DNA of 26,287 nt, taken from Ignavibacteria bacterium. Its GTDB lineage: Bacteria > Bacteroidota > Ignavibacteria > Tepidaquicellales > Tepidaquicellaceae. Positions within the stretch are counted from its first letter, which is position 1, and every line of letters starts with the position of its first letter. The position numbers were made by a program, and so were the translations under genes. Positions 1 to 11,236 of the stretch are shown here, one piece after another. The stretch covers positions 1 to 26,287 of the forward strand of contig JADJAH010000030.1 in the NCBI GenBank assembly GCA_016704345.1. The letters are read 5' to 3'. The notes beneath the pieces are model-generated. The model was not told the origin of the DNA and searched no databases. It worked only from the letters and a program-made list of their open reading frames with translations.

Positions 1-57
1 TCTCAGGCGTCGTAAATACCGGCAATGGGCGGAGTTCAGTATGGAAACGGTGGAAGG

Positions 58-700
58 TCAACCATGGTTATTCAAGTTTACTGTCAAATTCATCTTCATT
101 CTATACTCTTCCGCGATTATTGAATTAGAGTAGTCCAGAATTTCCGACGCGCCTTTTAGGTATTCTGATACAGTTTTTCCAAATTCATCAAAAGAAGGAT
201 TCTTTCCATAGCAGCTTCATTAGGAATCAGGTATAGCGGATGAATGTCAGAGGATTTGTGTTTCATAAGTTCCTTCCCGCTCAAATGTGCTAGCATTTGA
301 TTTCTTAATCCATAGAAGTAACTTACGCTTTTATTGAGTATTTCTAATTTTGCAAGATATCTTTTTTACGGTATCGTCTATTTCTAAATGTGGCACAAGG
401 TAAATCATTCGATTAGTTGACAAATTTTTAGAATATCTCTTATCCCAAAAGAATGAGTATCAAATCCTCCAATTTGACAAATTGTCAAAATCAATTTGTA
501 ATTAAAGCTTCTGAGATGTAGCCTTTACAATCGTTGTCTTTTTTTGACTCCTTAAAGTTCTTAAGCATCTTAAGTATTGAATTGCATCATTGCACTGATT
601 CGTAAGCGCTATTAACATTGTTCGATGTTCTTTGAATTTCTCCTTATGTTCCATTTTAATTTGCTTTATAAATTCTTCATTCTCGACTGCCTTGAAGCAT
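58..700 (-). CDS. Hypothetical protein with HEPN-like motif, frame broken
   Basis: No intact frame covers this stretch, but consecutive minus-strand segments read as one small helical protein. A Lys/Glu-rich N-terminal helix contains IKQIKMEHKEKFKEH. A middle part follows, then a segment reading YFYGLRNQMLAHLSGKE, and an end reading FDEFGKTVSEYLKGASEIL that stops at TGA 60-58. The RNQMLAH segment fits the R-x4-6-H pattern of HEPN ribonucleases and HEPN-like abortive-infection proteins; that link is inference from one short motif. At least three frame changes are needed (near 690, 490-420 and 190). The ATG at about 700 is the most plausible start and follows the upstream gene by about 60 nt. 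The gene sits downstream of a putAbiC-like gene, which suits a defence role. It could instead be a decayed remnant. Confidence 0.4.
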
Positions 701-759
701 TAACGAGTCAAATGAAATCAGCTAAACAAATTACATTTTATCTCTGTTTGAATGCAGAC

Positions 760-1594
760 TCATTTTAAGAGTACAGTGTAATCATACAAATCTATTCCAA
801 TTAATCCTCTTTTCACTTGAGGCAGGTGACTCAGCAATCCAAACTTTTCAACAAGGGGCTTGAATTTATTCTCGCCTCTTTTGCTTATGCTGGCATATAA
901 CAAAGAATATCAACTCATGCTTAGGAATCTGTGATCTTATCATATTAACGTAAAAATACTTTACCTTATCGTTCATGAAATTCTGATCGTCAATGTGTTT
1001 CAAGGAGTGATACATATGTCTCATGTATGGACCAATATCGCTGTCTCCTCCAATATTCAATCTTTCATAGGCCTCCTGAAGAGTTTCAATAACGATGATC
1101 TTCGTATCACTCATAGGAAGCTCACCCTTGAATTTGATTTCTCTCATTCTAGTATCGTAAAATCCCCTCATCTTCTTATATAGGGCAATAAATACTTTCT
1201 GCCCGTTATAAGGTATTTCTAATTCGATAGGTAATCCGTCCTCATCAATGCGACTTTCATCTTCAACGAATATTGAAGCATACATATTTGAAATTATGTC
1301 TTTCCTAATATCCAAAAGTCTGAAAAATGTATTCTCGAAATATTGTTTCTGCGTTGTTTTCTCTGCTGGTGTTCAAAAGTCTGTTGTTGATGTTTTAGCG
1401 TCTCTTGTTGGTTAATAAATGTGCGATAGGCGATTATTGCAAATAGAGCGTTACAATTACTCCAATTGTTCCGGAATAGAATTGACTAAACAATGTCAAT
1501 TGCTCCAGGAGAGATCCATTTCCAAAAAAGAATCCAGAATAATACTGTTAATGCTATGAATGCTATTACTCCGATAATAATTCTTACTCTCATG
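760..1594 (-). CDS. putAbiC-like putative phage abortive infection protein
   Basis: The joined minus-strand frames give a protein of about 278 aa. The start is an ATG at 1594-1592, followed by a hydrophobic helix (about residues 5-22), a second hydrophobic stretch, a Gln-rich linker and a cytosolic domain. Landmarks are FENTFFRLLDI, then MRHMYHSLKHIDD, then a segment near IRSQIPKHELIFF, and finally KFKPLVEKFGLL near the C terminus. This order matches my recollection of the putative phage abortive infection family (putAbiC): two membrane segments, FENTFF, YHxxKxID, RxQxxxxEL and FKPLIEK. Family members are small membrane-anchored proteins thought to act in abortive infection, with poorly known mechanism. 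Frame changes near 1490, 1440, 1350 and 895 look like indel errors. The central part (866-1315) is intact. Confidence 0.7.
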
Positions 1595-1911
1595 ATCGAA
1601 TTTCTTTGCTATTGCATGCAATATTAGTTTTAGAACATGCTGAATGCATTTGGTAAATGAAATTTCAGAATACAGTGTACCACAATTACAAGAATAATGA
1701 ATTGAAGTAGGCAGTCAAATGATGAAACTTAATCCCGAGCATCGGAAAAAATTTCACAATTCCCACACGAGCGTTAAGTGTCTGTTCCACATTCAAGAAT
1801 GGACTGGTTCGACAGAATTTCCTTTCGATAGGTCGCCTGTAGAACATCTTGGGAACCCAGACTTTCAAACATCTTGCCATCACAAACTCTTCTCTCTGAC
1901 AAAACCCTCTT
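1595..1911. other. Gap without a convincing gene
   Basis: This stretch of about 317 nt lies between two minus-strand genes. Overlapping open frames exist on both strands, but their products are Phe/Cys/His-rich and unlike the neighbours, and neither has a ribosome-binding site. It probably holds the 3' trailer of the HEPN-like gene and the promoter of the putAbiC-like gene. I could not pick out a promoter or terminator with confidence. Confidence 0.4.
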
Positions 1912-2475
1912 TCAAATATTTTCCAAGTCAAGCAGGAATACCATACCTTTAAGGCCCCATTTTGTAGTCTCCTTACTTAGAGGCTCAGCGGCACCCTTGA
2001 ATCCCCTCATTTCTCCAAATGGCTGAAAAACCTGCAACTTGTTTTACAAATTTATTCAACTCATCAGAATACTTCAAAATATCCACTGTTGCTTTACACA
2101 TTGACTTGTAATCTGCTCCTCTCCCGTGCATAATGCCATCCCTAACATCTTCTGCATGCTTTATAAGTACGTTCAAATCATTTGGCAACTTCTTGCTGAA
2201 AATCAATTCAAACTTTTCTTGAAAATCCTTACGAGTATTCTGCCAATTTTGAGCATTAGTTTGGTCAAATTGCTTTCACATCTGTGAATCTTAACCAATC
2301 CGCCATAAATAATTTTGTATTTGGCATTTTCTAGTCGGGAAAAGAGATAACTTATCACTATATCGAATGAAAATGATTCGATCAATTTCGGCAAATGCTG
2401 ATAGAAATCTCTTACTTCTTGAGAACTACTATTGTAATACTTCAAGACTGATTTGTAACCTTTTGGTGAGTCCAT
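1912..2475 (-). CDS. Small HEPN-like protein
   Basis: The gene starts at ATG 2475 (MDSPKGYKSVLKYYNSSS). With frame changes near 2260 and 2030 it reads through to a stop at 1914-1912, about 188 aa. A helical N-terminal half is followed by HAEDVRDGIMHGRGADYKS, in which R-DGIM-H fits the R-x4-H signature of HEPN domains, the fold of many toxin and abortive-infection RNases. The tail reads RGFKGAAEPLSKETTKWGLKG, which I believe recurs in small HEPN-like proteins of defence loci, from memory and unchecked. It lies alone, 233 nt downstream of the type III Res gene, so it could be an independent gene or the end of that operon. The RNase role is inference. Confidence 0.5.
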
Positions 2476-2708
2476 TTTTCAAAGTTTAGTTTGGTTGAAA
2501 ATACTTTAAATTTTAAATGCGTTTATCTTTAATGATTAGCCAAATGAAAAATCTTTGCGCCTTCCTGAAAGTTATATAAATAGGGACTTAACTATTTGCA
2601 TTCGGATGTCTTATGATGGGATTTCCGATTGAGCAGAATAGCTGCCTAAAAACTTCCATAAATCCTCAGTTTTCCAATGACTTTCTGCATGATTCAAATC
2701 TTGACTGC

Positions 2709-5357
2709 TTAATCATCAAGTAATTCCAATTTATCCCCTGTTTGATTGGTTACTGCTTTGCACCAGCGTTCAATAGCTTTGTTCTTATTGTCCAGGTCAG
2801 GATATTCTCTGCCTTTTGTTTCAAGAATCCAATAAACCCCTTTTCTTACCGACTTTCTGCGCGGCAACAAAATCCGGAAAGTAATAACGGATTGCTCCCG
2901 TATTAGATAAATAATCAATGCGGAAAATGTCTGCCAATGCTGCAAATGCTTCCACATCTTCTGCATCATCAAGAAACTGAGCAAACTCCTTTTCAAAATC
3001 ATTGTAAGTTGCAACAAAGTTGAATACGGTTTTCTTCAACTTGATATGCCCTCGCCTCCAGGTGAATTTTGGAGTGTCCGAAAGTTTGGTTGCTTTGCCT
3101 TTTACCTCTATGCTCTTCCTTTCAACTGTGGCTTTACCGATTTCTTTTGCCAGCAAATCAATAATTGCCTCCTGAATGGAAATTTCACGCAATACTTTTC
3201 GCAATTCTTCTTTCTCTATATCTTCAATTCTTACTTCGAAACATTTATTCAGTATATAATCTTCACACATCGGATAAAGGTACTGAAAACAATCTGTCAA
3301 TCCCGCTCTTTTCATCACCTGCTGTGTAATAATGCAGTCAGATCCCTTCCGCTCTCAACATATTCACTGTCAACTTCGCTTGATGCACTTCAACACCTAA
3401 TTGCATCATCTCCATTTCTAAGAAGGAACTTTTCTATTCTCATCCAACTTATCGGACGAGAAGAGCGAAGGAAAATTCTTCGTATCAATGCTGCCTAAAT
3501 TTTTGTAAGCTTGACTGTAAGAAAATCGGTGGCTGGAATTTCAATATCATATTGTAACCTCTCTTCTTCTCAGGAGCAATAGTAATCGGAAGCGGTGGCG
3601 GTGTTTTGGTTGTGTTCACTCCAACACCTTCCAGTTCCAACATTCTTACGATCTTTTCAAATTTCTCATTACCTATAACTTCAAGCTGTTTGCGTTCTGT
3701 CAGGGCTGATATCCCCTTATTGCCGCAAACCTCTGCCGATGGCCTGTCGGGAAGTATTGCAGAATCAAATGCACGGAGTCCCAGAACAATTGTAACATTC
3801 TGCACGTCCCATCCTTCCCGCAACATTAATACACTTACAATCACTTTCACTTTGTTTTTCGGATTGTCGACGTCTCTGGCTTCTTCACGTAAAATTTCCA
3901 AATCGCTTTTGCGAACTTCGCCGGTATTATCCGTGTGGATGGTCATGATTTCATCTCTTCTCAATTCCGTAAGTCGGACCTCTTTGTTCAATGGCTGCTG
4001 CAATCTTATCAGCAAAAGTGTTTTTCTCTGCCATGATAAACAGCACGGGTTTCTTCTTCACTTCTTTGAACGCATTGTAATGTTCTTTCCATCTGCTTAA
4101 TGCGGCTGAAATCCAGTCACCATATTTCTTAACCACATTATCGCCTGTTATTTTTTCCGGATCTCTTTTATTCACTGTATGAACTATCAATGGCACTTTT
4201 ACAATTCGGTCTTCCACTGCCTGAGCCAATGGATAATCACAAATTATCCACGGATAGTAGGTGTTATCCGGTGTTTTTGGAGTTGCCGAAAAGTCCAACC
4301 ACATCTTTAATCCTCCCGGAATATGGTTGTGTATGGAAATCAAACTTTCCATTCCATTTTCAGTTCATCATCGTGAATTATGGTGTGCCCATCATTCATC
4401 ACTACTAAAAGATTATCCAACTCCTTCAATCTCTCAAGCAAAGTTTGAGGACTTCCCGATCGCTTTGCGGCTTTCTTCCAAGTATAGCTTCAATTATAGT
4501 ATTCGGGCTGAATTCTTTCGACCTGCTTTCATACAATTGATGAATGTTGTTCAACACTAAATTGTTCTCAGCATTGAGCGGACTTTCATCGCCACGCATT
4601 TTAATATTCAGTTTCCATTTTGATTTCCAAGCCATTGGCACAAAGGGAAGCTCTTCAAATATTTTTCCGTTGGAAAGTCTTTAGCCAACCGTTCGTACAC
4701 GATTACATTAGGGGCCACCAGTAAAAATTATTTGCATAGCGTCTGTCTTTCTCCCCGCAGCCGGTTGAAGTAACTCCAAACCACCACAAAAGCCATAACA
4801 AAGGTTTTGCCTGAACCTGTTGCCATCTTGATAGCATAACGCAGCAAATCCTCTTCAGGTAGTTCCTGCCTCCCTCCTGATCAAGTTCCGGGAAATATCT
4901 TTTGCACTTTTCGATTGCCATCTAAGGCCCTCACTAATTTCAATCTCACCTGAGAAAAGAGTGTCCGAAAACTTTTCGTGATATTTCTTTATCAATGGAA
5001 CAACATCCTTGAACTTCTTTATCTCAAACAGATAAACAGATAGTTTCAATTGCTTCCCGCTGGCAAAAATAGAAATGAAACGGCTCGTTGCCAAAAACAG
5101 AAGGGTGAGATCCCTCAAACCAGAAGGAGAGCAACTCTCGTGATGTTGCGGTTGCTCCTGGATAACCATCGTTTCTCATTTATCAATTTCAGAACGGAGT
5201 TTATTTACCAAAAGCATTTTGCTCGGCCTGCGACCTTGTACTAACTCGTAATCGTTCTCGCCTTTTTCTAAGAAAGCTGGTTGGCACCTCCCACGGGTTG
5301 CGGCCTTCTATGTAGGGAAGTTCCTTATCATATTGAACTATGGATTGAGGTAGGCAT
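2709..5357 (-). CDS. res: Type III restriction enzyme Res subunit (helicase-nuclease)
   Basis: This is the ATP-dependent restriction subunit of a type III system, which translocates on DNA and cuts in complex with Mod. The joined frames give about 880 aa, normal for the family. Motif I is MATGSGKTFVMA (about residue 178). A DEAH region near 4363-4397 is readable as NDEAHHIHDD after a paired indel is corrected. Motif III is LDFSATPKTPDN, and VLMLREGWDVQNV is the late helicase motif. The C terminus holds a PD-(D/E)XK-type nuclease, YYFPDF followed by WILETKGRE. The start at ATG 5357 gives MPTSI, then IVQYDKELPYIEGRNPWEVP, and lies two bases after the Mod stop, so the two are co-translated. Frames change many times (near 5310, 5220, 4860, 4780, 4650, 4420, 4000, 3520 and 2850). 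I take these as sequence errors because all motifs survive. Confidence 0.9.
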
Positions 5358-5359
5358 GG

Positions 5360-7420
5360 CTATTTTATTTTAATTTCATATACCTGGGAAGTATCAATGC
5401 CGAAAATATCAATGATCTTAACAAACACTTTATAAGAACCGGCTTTCTTGTATTCATTATCGGCAGTGAGTTTTAGCTTGCGCTCCTGCTTTGTACGGTA
5501 ACTGGTCCAGCCATTGTTGAAGGTGTCGTTTCGAAAATCGAAATCAACAGCCCAATAGTCAATCCAGTCACTCCATTTCTTAATGCTTGCCTTAACATCT
5601 GGTGGAATCAAGTCGGTATGTGGAACCACAAAATTTTGCAGCTTCACTTTTATAGCTTTTCCTTTGATTTCAATTTCGGTCTTAATGTAAGCCAACTCAA
5701 AAACTTCACATCACCTCTGCCCGATGCCTGCGGGTCTATGGCATCCATGGGTATGATGCGGAGTTTGAGGCGAACTCCCCTTTGCTTTGCCAATTCCTGA
5801 ATGGCATCGTTCAATCCCATTTCCCATTCCCAGCCAAGCACATGAAGCTCTTTCATATTCATGTCTTTGGTATCCTGCAAGGCATCTGTTACTTCCTGAA
5901 TGGTAACCGGTGCATCCACTGCACCGATATATACTAATGCATTTCCTTTTTTGCCGTGTATTTGTGCAGAGCCTGCAATGGGTTCAGCTCCGTAAAGCTT
6001 AAGAATGAAAGCAAGGTATTCGTACAGTGCCGTTTTTTCATCTTTAACTCCGAATGCTTTTACCTTCCAGAATTGTCTTTCATATCTGCCAAGGTTGAGT
6101 AATTCAAAAGGTCGAGCCTTCTTACCGTATCTCTTTCCTTCGTCAGTTAAACTTTTGCTATTTTCAATTTCCAGCAATCTCTTTCTCGTTGTGTGAATTG
6201 CATATCTACCCAAGTCAACTCCAATCCATCTGCGATTTAATTTTTCCGCCACGGCACAAGTTGTTCCACTGCCGCAGAAAAAGTCGGCAACTAAATCTCC
6301 CGGTTCAGATGATGATAGGATTACTCTATGGAGAAGGGGCTCAGATTTTTGAGTAGGATATGAACCGGGTGAGTTATCATATGCATAAATATCACCCCAA
6401 TTAGTATCTGCGTTGATTAAGTCTTTAGGTGGAATCCAATAATAGCATCTTGTTGCTCCGGGTTCTCTTTTTATGAATTCCAACTCTTCTCCCGTTTCTA
6501 CATAATAATCAAAGAGGTTTACTCTATTCGAATGATTTTTTAGTATTCGTTATAATTATTAACCGCTTTTTTCGCACGCTCCTCATTCCATCTCCATTGC
6601 CCATGAGTTAATTTTTATTCCAAGCAAGGGATATCTTAATGTTGGCCTATCAGCATTATTGAAGAAATTATTCCATTGCTGATAGTTTACTTCCGGTTTG
6701 TTCTCTTTCTTAGGAACTCTAAATCTTTTTCTGGATTTTTTGAATACCAAAAGATACTGTCAAAAGCTATGTTCAACTGTTTCACTTTCTCAAATTGAGT
6801 TTGCAAATTTTTAGTTTTCCTTTTTGCGAAAATTTCATTTCGAAAATTATCTAACCCAAAGATCTCATCTAGGATAACCCTAATATGAGAAGATGTTCTA
6901 TAATCTAAATGAACATAAATAGAACCATTATCAGAAAGTAAATCTTTCATTATCAGTAACCTCTCATACATAGTCCTTAAAAAAGATTCATTTCCCTGAC
7001 CCCATATATCTCGATATGCTTTCTCTTCAATGATTGAATGTTCTTTGTGAATTTCCTTTCCCTTCTCTCCAACTTCAACATCCATCGTAAAATCTGCCCC
7101 CGTTGCAAAAGGCGGATCAATGTAAATGAGGTCAATTTTTCCGGCAAACTTTTCCAAGAGAGAACTCATCACAAATTTATTATCGCCCCAGATGAGTTTG
7201 TTTTTCCAGCCGTCTTCATAAGTATTGCCTTCATCGCCTTTATAGGTATCAAATAATGAAAGTTTTTCATCACCCTTTCCTTTTCTATTCGCGGTTCATT
7301 TATGCTTTCCACAATCTGAAAAGGAAAAGGACCGGGTTTCTCGACCGAACCAATTTCCCTTCATCGTCATACTTGCCCTCTCCAGACGAGTTCTGTTTTC
7401 TTTATATCAATTTTGCTCAT
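5360..7420 (-). CDS. mod: Type III DNA adenine methyltransferase Mod subunit
   Basis: This is the modification and recognition subunit of the type III system, a beta-class N6-adenine methyltransferase. The catalytic motif DLIYIDPPF (about residue 100) comes before the AdoMet-binding motif ADFFCGSGTTCA (about residue 378), the beta-class order. Between them lie the variable region expected to set target specificity and a segment with GSIYVHLDYR. The C-terminal 110 residues (5360-5695) form a beta-rich domain, ending YKVFVKIIDIFGIDTSQVYE. ATG 7420 was chosen because it gives MSKIDIKKTELVW and lies 29 nt after the helicase-nuclease stop. Length is about 686 aa. Frames break near 7380, 7250, 6700-6480 and 5690. 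Res follows after two bases, which supports one Mod-Res unit. Confidence 0.93.
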
Positions 7421-7449
7421 GCTATATTATTAAATGATTGTTTAATTCT

Positions 7450-10264
7450 CTACTCTGCAATAATGTTTAAAGTCGCACTCCTTGCAAACTTTTGTTCGTC
7501 AGGAATATACTTGATTTCATAGTCCTTTTTAATAATACATTTTGCTACCTCATCAAAATGCTCACCCGCAGCTTTCACTAATTTTTCATCATATTCAATC
7601 TCCATTAATGCATCTTTCCGTTTATCTTCAGCAGTCCAATAAAGGTATAGCCGTTCAGGGTCTTTGTTGTAGCGTTCTTTCAGTATGTGTGCGTACACAT
7701 GCAACTGATATTGATACTTTTCAGAACGGGATCACCTGTTTTGGGTTTTCGCTGGCTTTTAAAATCAAGCAGTTCGAGTTTGTCATCCTTCCCAAGAAGC
7801 AAATCTACTTTTCCATTAATGATATAATCATCTTTCTCCACTGAAACATCAATTTCAGTTTCAATAACACGGTCAAGCAAATCCTTATTGTTTTGGAAGT
7901 AAGTAATCGCATGGCGCAAAGCGCCTTCCTTTGGCTTTACTCCTAAAGGGCGATGACCGTTTGAAATTAATCCCTTGTAATTATTCTGAAAATCCTCTTC
8001 AATAATTTTTTCAGTTACTTTTTTATTATCCAAAATTCTCCGGTGAATGTCTTCAATGGTTTCATGCACCAGTGTTCCAAACAAAACCTGGCCGGTTCTG
8101 CTTCCGGTAAACTCATAATCTTTATAAAACTGGTATTGGCGTGGGCAGGTTTCATAGACATTGATATGGAGAAGTAAGGGATAAAGTCTTTTGGGAATGT
8201 AAGGCGACTTAGACTTAAAGCGTTGAGCCTTCAGAGTTTCTTTCTTTACATGAGGCCACTGTTCCAATCCTTCCCAAATCGAAGAGAATATTTCTTTTGG
8301 CTCGGTGCTCGTAGAAAGAACTAGAATTTTCTGCGGTCGAGAAAACGCTACATAAAATAAGTGCGCATGATCAAACTGTGTAATGCGGTCTATAGGTTCA
8401 AATATTTCTCTTCGGTAAAACGGAGAAAGAAAGTTATCCGTCTGTTTGTTTACTCTGTATTGCTTATCCAGGAGCTTACAACCACCACCGGAAATTCCAA
8501 ACTTTTTGACTGATGAATTGTCATGATCTGAACATACCCTTTCGGTATGGGATTGTTTTCGTCTTCGTATTCATTCTGACCGGAATTGAAAAGAAGATTG
8601 AAGAAGCTATTGAACAGCCGATATTTCAGAGCTTTCTTTCCCTTTTGCCGAAATCACATTCATGTGGTAATACCGCATGAACGAACTCATCAGTGCAGAA
8701 AACTGTGCAAGATTGCGTGATGCATTTTTCGTCTTTCAGGTATTCACTGAATGGAGCATGAGCAAACAACTGAAATAAAATATCTGTTGGAATTTCATCC
8801 AGAGATCATCACCTGAAAGATTAACAACTTTCTCATTCATTCGTTGGATGTACTTTCCAAGAGGTTTGAGGCATACTTTCCAAGAATCTGAATTCCTTCA
8901 TTCACTAAATGGCGATGTTCATAATTATCCAGATCAGACCCCACAAAGTCAAGAATTAATGCGTAACACGCAATAACAAGCTTCACTTCCTCATTTTCAA
9001 AATATGCCTTTGCTCTCGGGCAAAATGCTTTTATGTTTTTCTCTTGCAATGCCAGAATGAACGGTTCGCTGTGGTTCATCATTACACTCCGCATCAGGAG
9101 TGCAACATCACTTGGATCTGAAATCACTTTGTTCTTCAAAAGATATTCAACCATGTGCGCGAAGCGTTTTGCTTCTTCATCGGGTGTGTTCGCCCATATG
9201 CAAAACACAGCAGGGTAGTCAGGTGACACAGTTGACTTTGCAGGAACAACTTCTTTATCCGGATAACGAAACTGAATCGAACCGTCATTATTAGTCCAGT
9301 CAATCTCTTCCATGAAGTTGTTGTATTGCTCAATAATGGCGCTATGTGAACGGAAATTTTCCAACAGTTTTATCTGTCGACACTTTCTGAAATGCGTGGT
9401 GAACTCAAGGATGTTTCTAACCGTTGCGCCACGGAAACGGTAGAGAGCCTGGTCTTCATCACCAACAACCGTGAGGTTGCTGTGATGTTTTACTAAGGTC
9501 AATGCAATCTGTTCCTGAATATAGTTTGTGTCCTGATACTCATCAATTAGCATGTACTTTATCGTGCCGGCAATTCTATCGCGAATAGACTTCGTTTGAA
9601 GTAGGTCATAAAATATTCTCTGCTGAAAAGAGAAATCCACTTTGTTATTTTCAAAAAGCAAGTTTCGATAAATGATGTAAGACTTTCCAAGCGGTTTCAA
9701 GAACACATCCTTGCTTTTTGTTAGAACTTTAGGATCAATTAATTCTTCGGTTATCTTGTCGTAGAAATTTTTATTCTGCCGATGGTGTCCCATTTTCCTT
9801 TCCATCTTCCGAAATACTTTTCACCGTCGTGAAATGGTTCTATGATCTCTTCAAATTGTTCATTGATGAAAAGTGAACAGGTCAAGTCATCCAGTACGGT
9901 ATAGTTCTTTTTAAACTCGTATGTTTGATGTAATGCGAGTTGAAGTTGTCGCAAATGCCGTGAATAGTCCCGGTAACAAGCTCATGCAAGTTTATCTTCT
10001 CATTCAATTTTCTTGAGAATAAACTCAAGCGGTCACGCAGTTCAAAAGCAGATTTCTCAGTGAAAGTTGTTAGAACAATTTCAGAGGGTTTTGCCTTTTT
10101 GAAAGAATCAAATATAGTGTCCGCAAAACAAGAGTATAAGTTTTTCCTGTTCCAGGACCGGCAATTATCAGAGTAGGTCCGTCAGTTTCGAAAACAGCCT
10201 TCTGCTTTTCCTTGTCAGAGCCAAGGTCAAAAGTATCAATAAATTTTTGTTGCAGTGCTGTCAT
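7450..10264 (-). CDS. UvrD-like SF1A helicase fused to PD-(D/E)XK nuclease
   Basis: This is an ATP-dependent helicase-nuclease of RecB/AddAB type, about 938 aa. The N terminus has Walker A IIAGPGTGKTYTL (residues 36-42). Motif II is LIDEYQDTNY at about residue 240, followed by VVGDEDQALYRFRG (motif III) and the ENFRS motif. Motif V reads IHQSKSLEFPVVVV and motif VI FYVAFSRP, both in the broken stretch 8270-8830. The last 270 residues are a Cas4/RecB-like nuclease: YETCPRQYQFY, FGTLVHETIEDIHRR, and the active site GKVDLLL...LELLDFKSQ. Its ATG overlaps the RadC stop (TAATG), and Mod begins 29 nt after its stop, so it belongs to the operon. It is probably an accessory DNA-processing factor for the type III system. 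Free-standing UvrD-nuclease fusions also occur in other defence loci. Confidence 0.9.
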
Positions 10265-10959
10265 TAAATGATTTTGTTTTCCCTGAAACTGAAATATCTT
10301 GCTCCTGCAATAATAATATGGTCGTAAATAGAAATGTTCAGCAGTCTTGCAGGAATGTCAATTGCCTTAGTAATCGTAATATCCTGTTCGCTGGCTTGCG
10401 GATTTCCATTTGTGTGGTTGTGTAAGAGCAAGATGGAGTGTGCACCATTCTTCATAGCAGTTTCAATCACTTGTCTTGGATATACCGGTGTCTTATCTGT
10501 TAGTCCTTTAGAGATTAAATTTTCCTTGATGATGACATTCCTGCTATCTAAGGAAAGCATCCAGAACTCTTCCTCTTTTTGTAACCGAGCTTCTCCTGCA
10601 ATACTTCATAAATTCGTCTTTGGATTGCGAAACCGAATTTGTTCTGCCTGTTGTTTCTGATAAAGCAGCGCAACTTCCTTTTTATAAATAATCTTAATGT
10701 AAGTGCTTTATCTTTTGAAATAAGGAATCTGGCTTAACTCTTTTCATCAGCGTCAAAGAAACCTTTTTATCGTTCCAAACCTTTCAATTGCTTGCTTTGC
10801 TGCCAGCTTCACATCCTTTTGTGGAATTACAAATGTTAGAAAGAGTTCAATGATTTCATACGGCTGTAAACTATTTATGCCCTGCTCTAAAAATCTGTTT
10901 CGCAACCTTGCCCGATGGTCCAGGTAATGTGGTTCTGATATTTCCTTTTCATTTGTCAT
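10264..10959 (-). CDS. radC: RadC-family JAB/MPN domain protein
   Basis: The N-terminal half carries the RadC helix-hairpin-helix region, HRARLRNRFLEQGINSL and YEIIELFLTF. The C-terminal half is the JAB/MPN domain, with the metal-site signature HNHTNGNPQASEQDI matching the RadC pattern H-x-H-x2-G-x4-S-x2-D. Length is about 231 aa, normal for RadC. Frames break near 10755 and 10590. Despite the old DNA-repair name, RadC proteins have no settled function and are very common on mobile elements and beside restriction systems. Its start overlaps the stop of a small upstream gene (ATGA), and its own stop overlaps the helicase-nuclease start (TAATG), so it is translationally embedded in the type III operon. 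Confidence 0.9.
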
Positions 10960-11236
10960 TCCAGCAATGAAAATAGATACAAAGCTTTTAGAATTAAAGG
11001 GTTATAATTTTTCTGAGAAGTATGTTTTCGGACTATCAAATGACTACTGATAGGAACATCAAGAAACGCGTTCTTTCTTAAAGCCAATCCAAACCTAATT
11101 TTTGAAACTATTGTGAACTATCCTCAAAGAGATTCTTCCCATCGAGCTTCACCAAGGCAAAGGTGCTCATTCCAATGACGAAACTCCTTTTGGAATCAAA
11201 AGCAAAATTTGGTTCACCATATCTATTTTTCTTCAT
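10956..11236 (-). CDS. Small unknown operon protein, about 93 aa
   Basis: This gene is easy to miss because one frame change (near 11110) splits it into two short pieces. It starts at an ATG whose last bases overlap the stop of the upstream gene (ATGA) and reads MKKNRYGEPNFAFDSKRSF through KLDGKNLFEDSSQ. It then continues in another frame as SKIRFGLALRKNAFLDVP to FSLLE, with a stop that overlaps the RadC start (ATGA). Coupling at both ends and a span that fits a single 1-nt deletion argue that it is real. I do not recognise a domain. It is basic, with a short hydrophobic patch. A role linked to RadC or the helicase-nuclease is inferred only from position. Confidence 0.55.

Noticed and set aside
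1686..1952. Overlapping 77-81 codon frames on both strands
   Set aside because: Odd composition, no ribosome-binding site, no fit with neighbours; the region reads better as an intergenic gap plus the trailer of the HEPN-like gene.
3046..4100. Long plus-strand open frames opposite the Res gene
   Set aside because: They are antisense shadows: Phe/Ser/Leu-rich, without family motifs, while the minus strand carries clear type III Res motifs.
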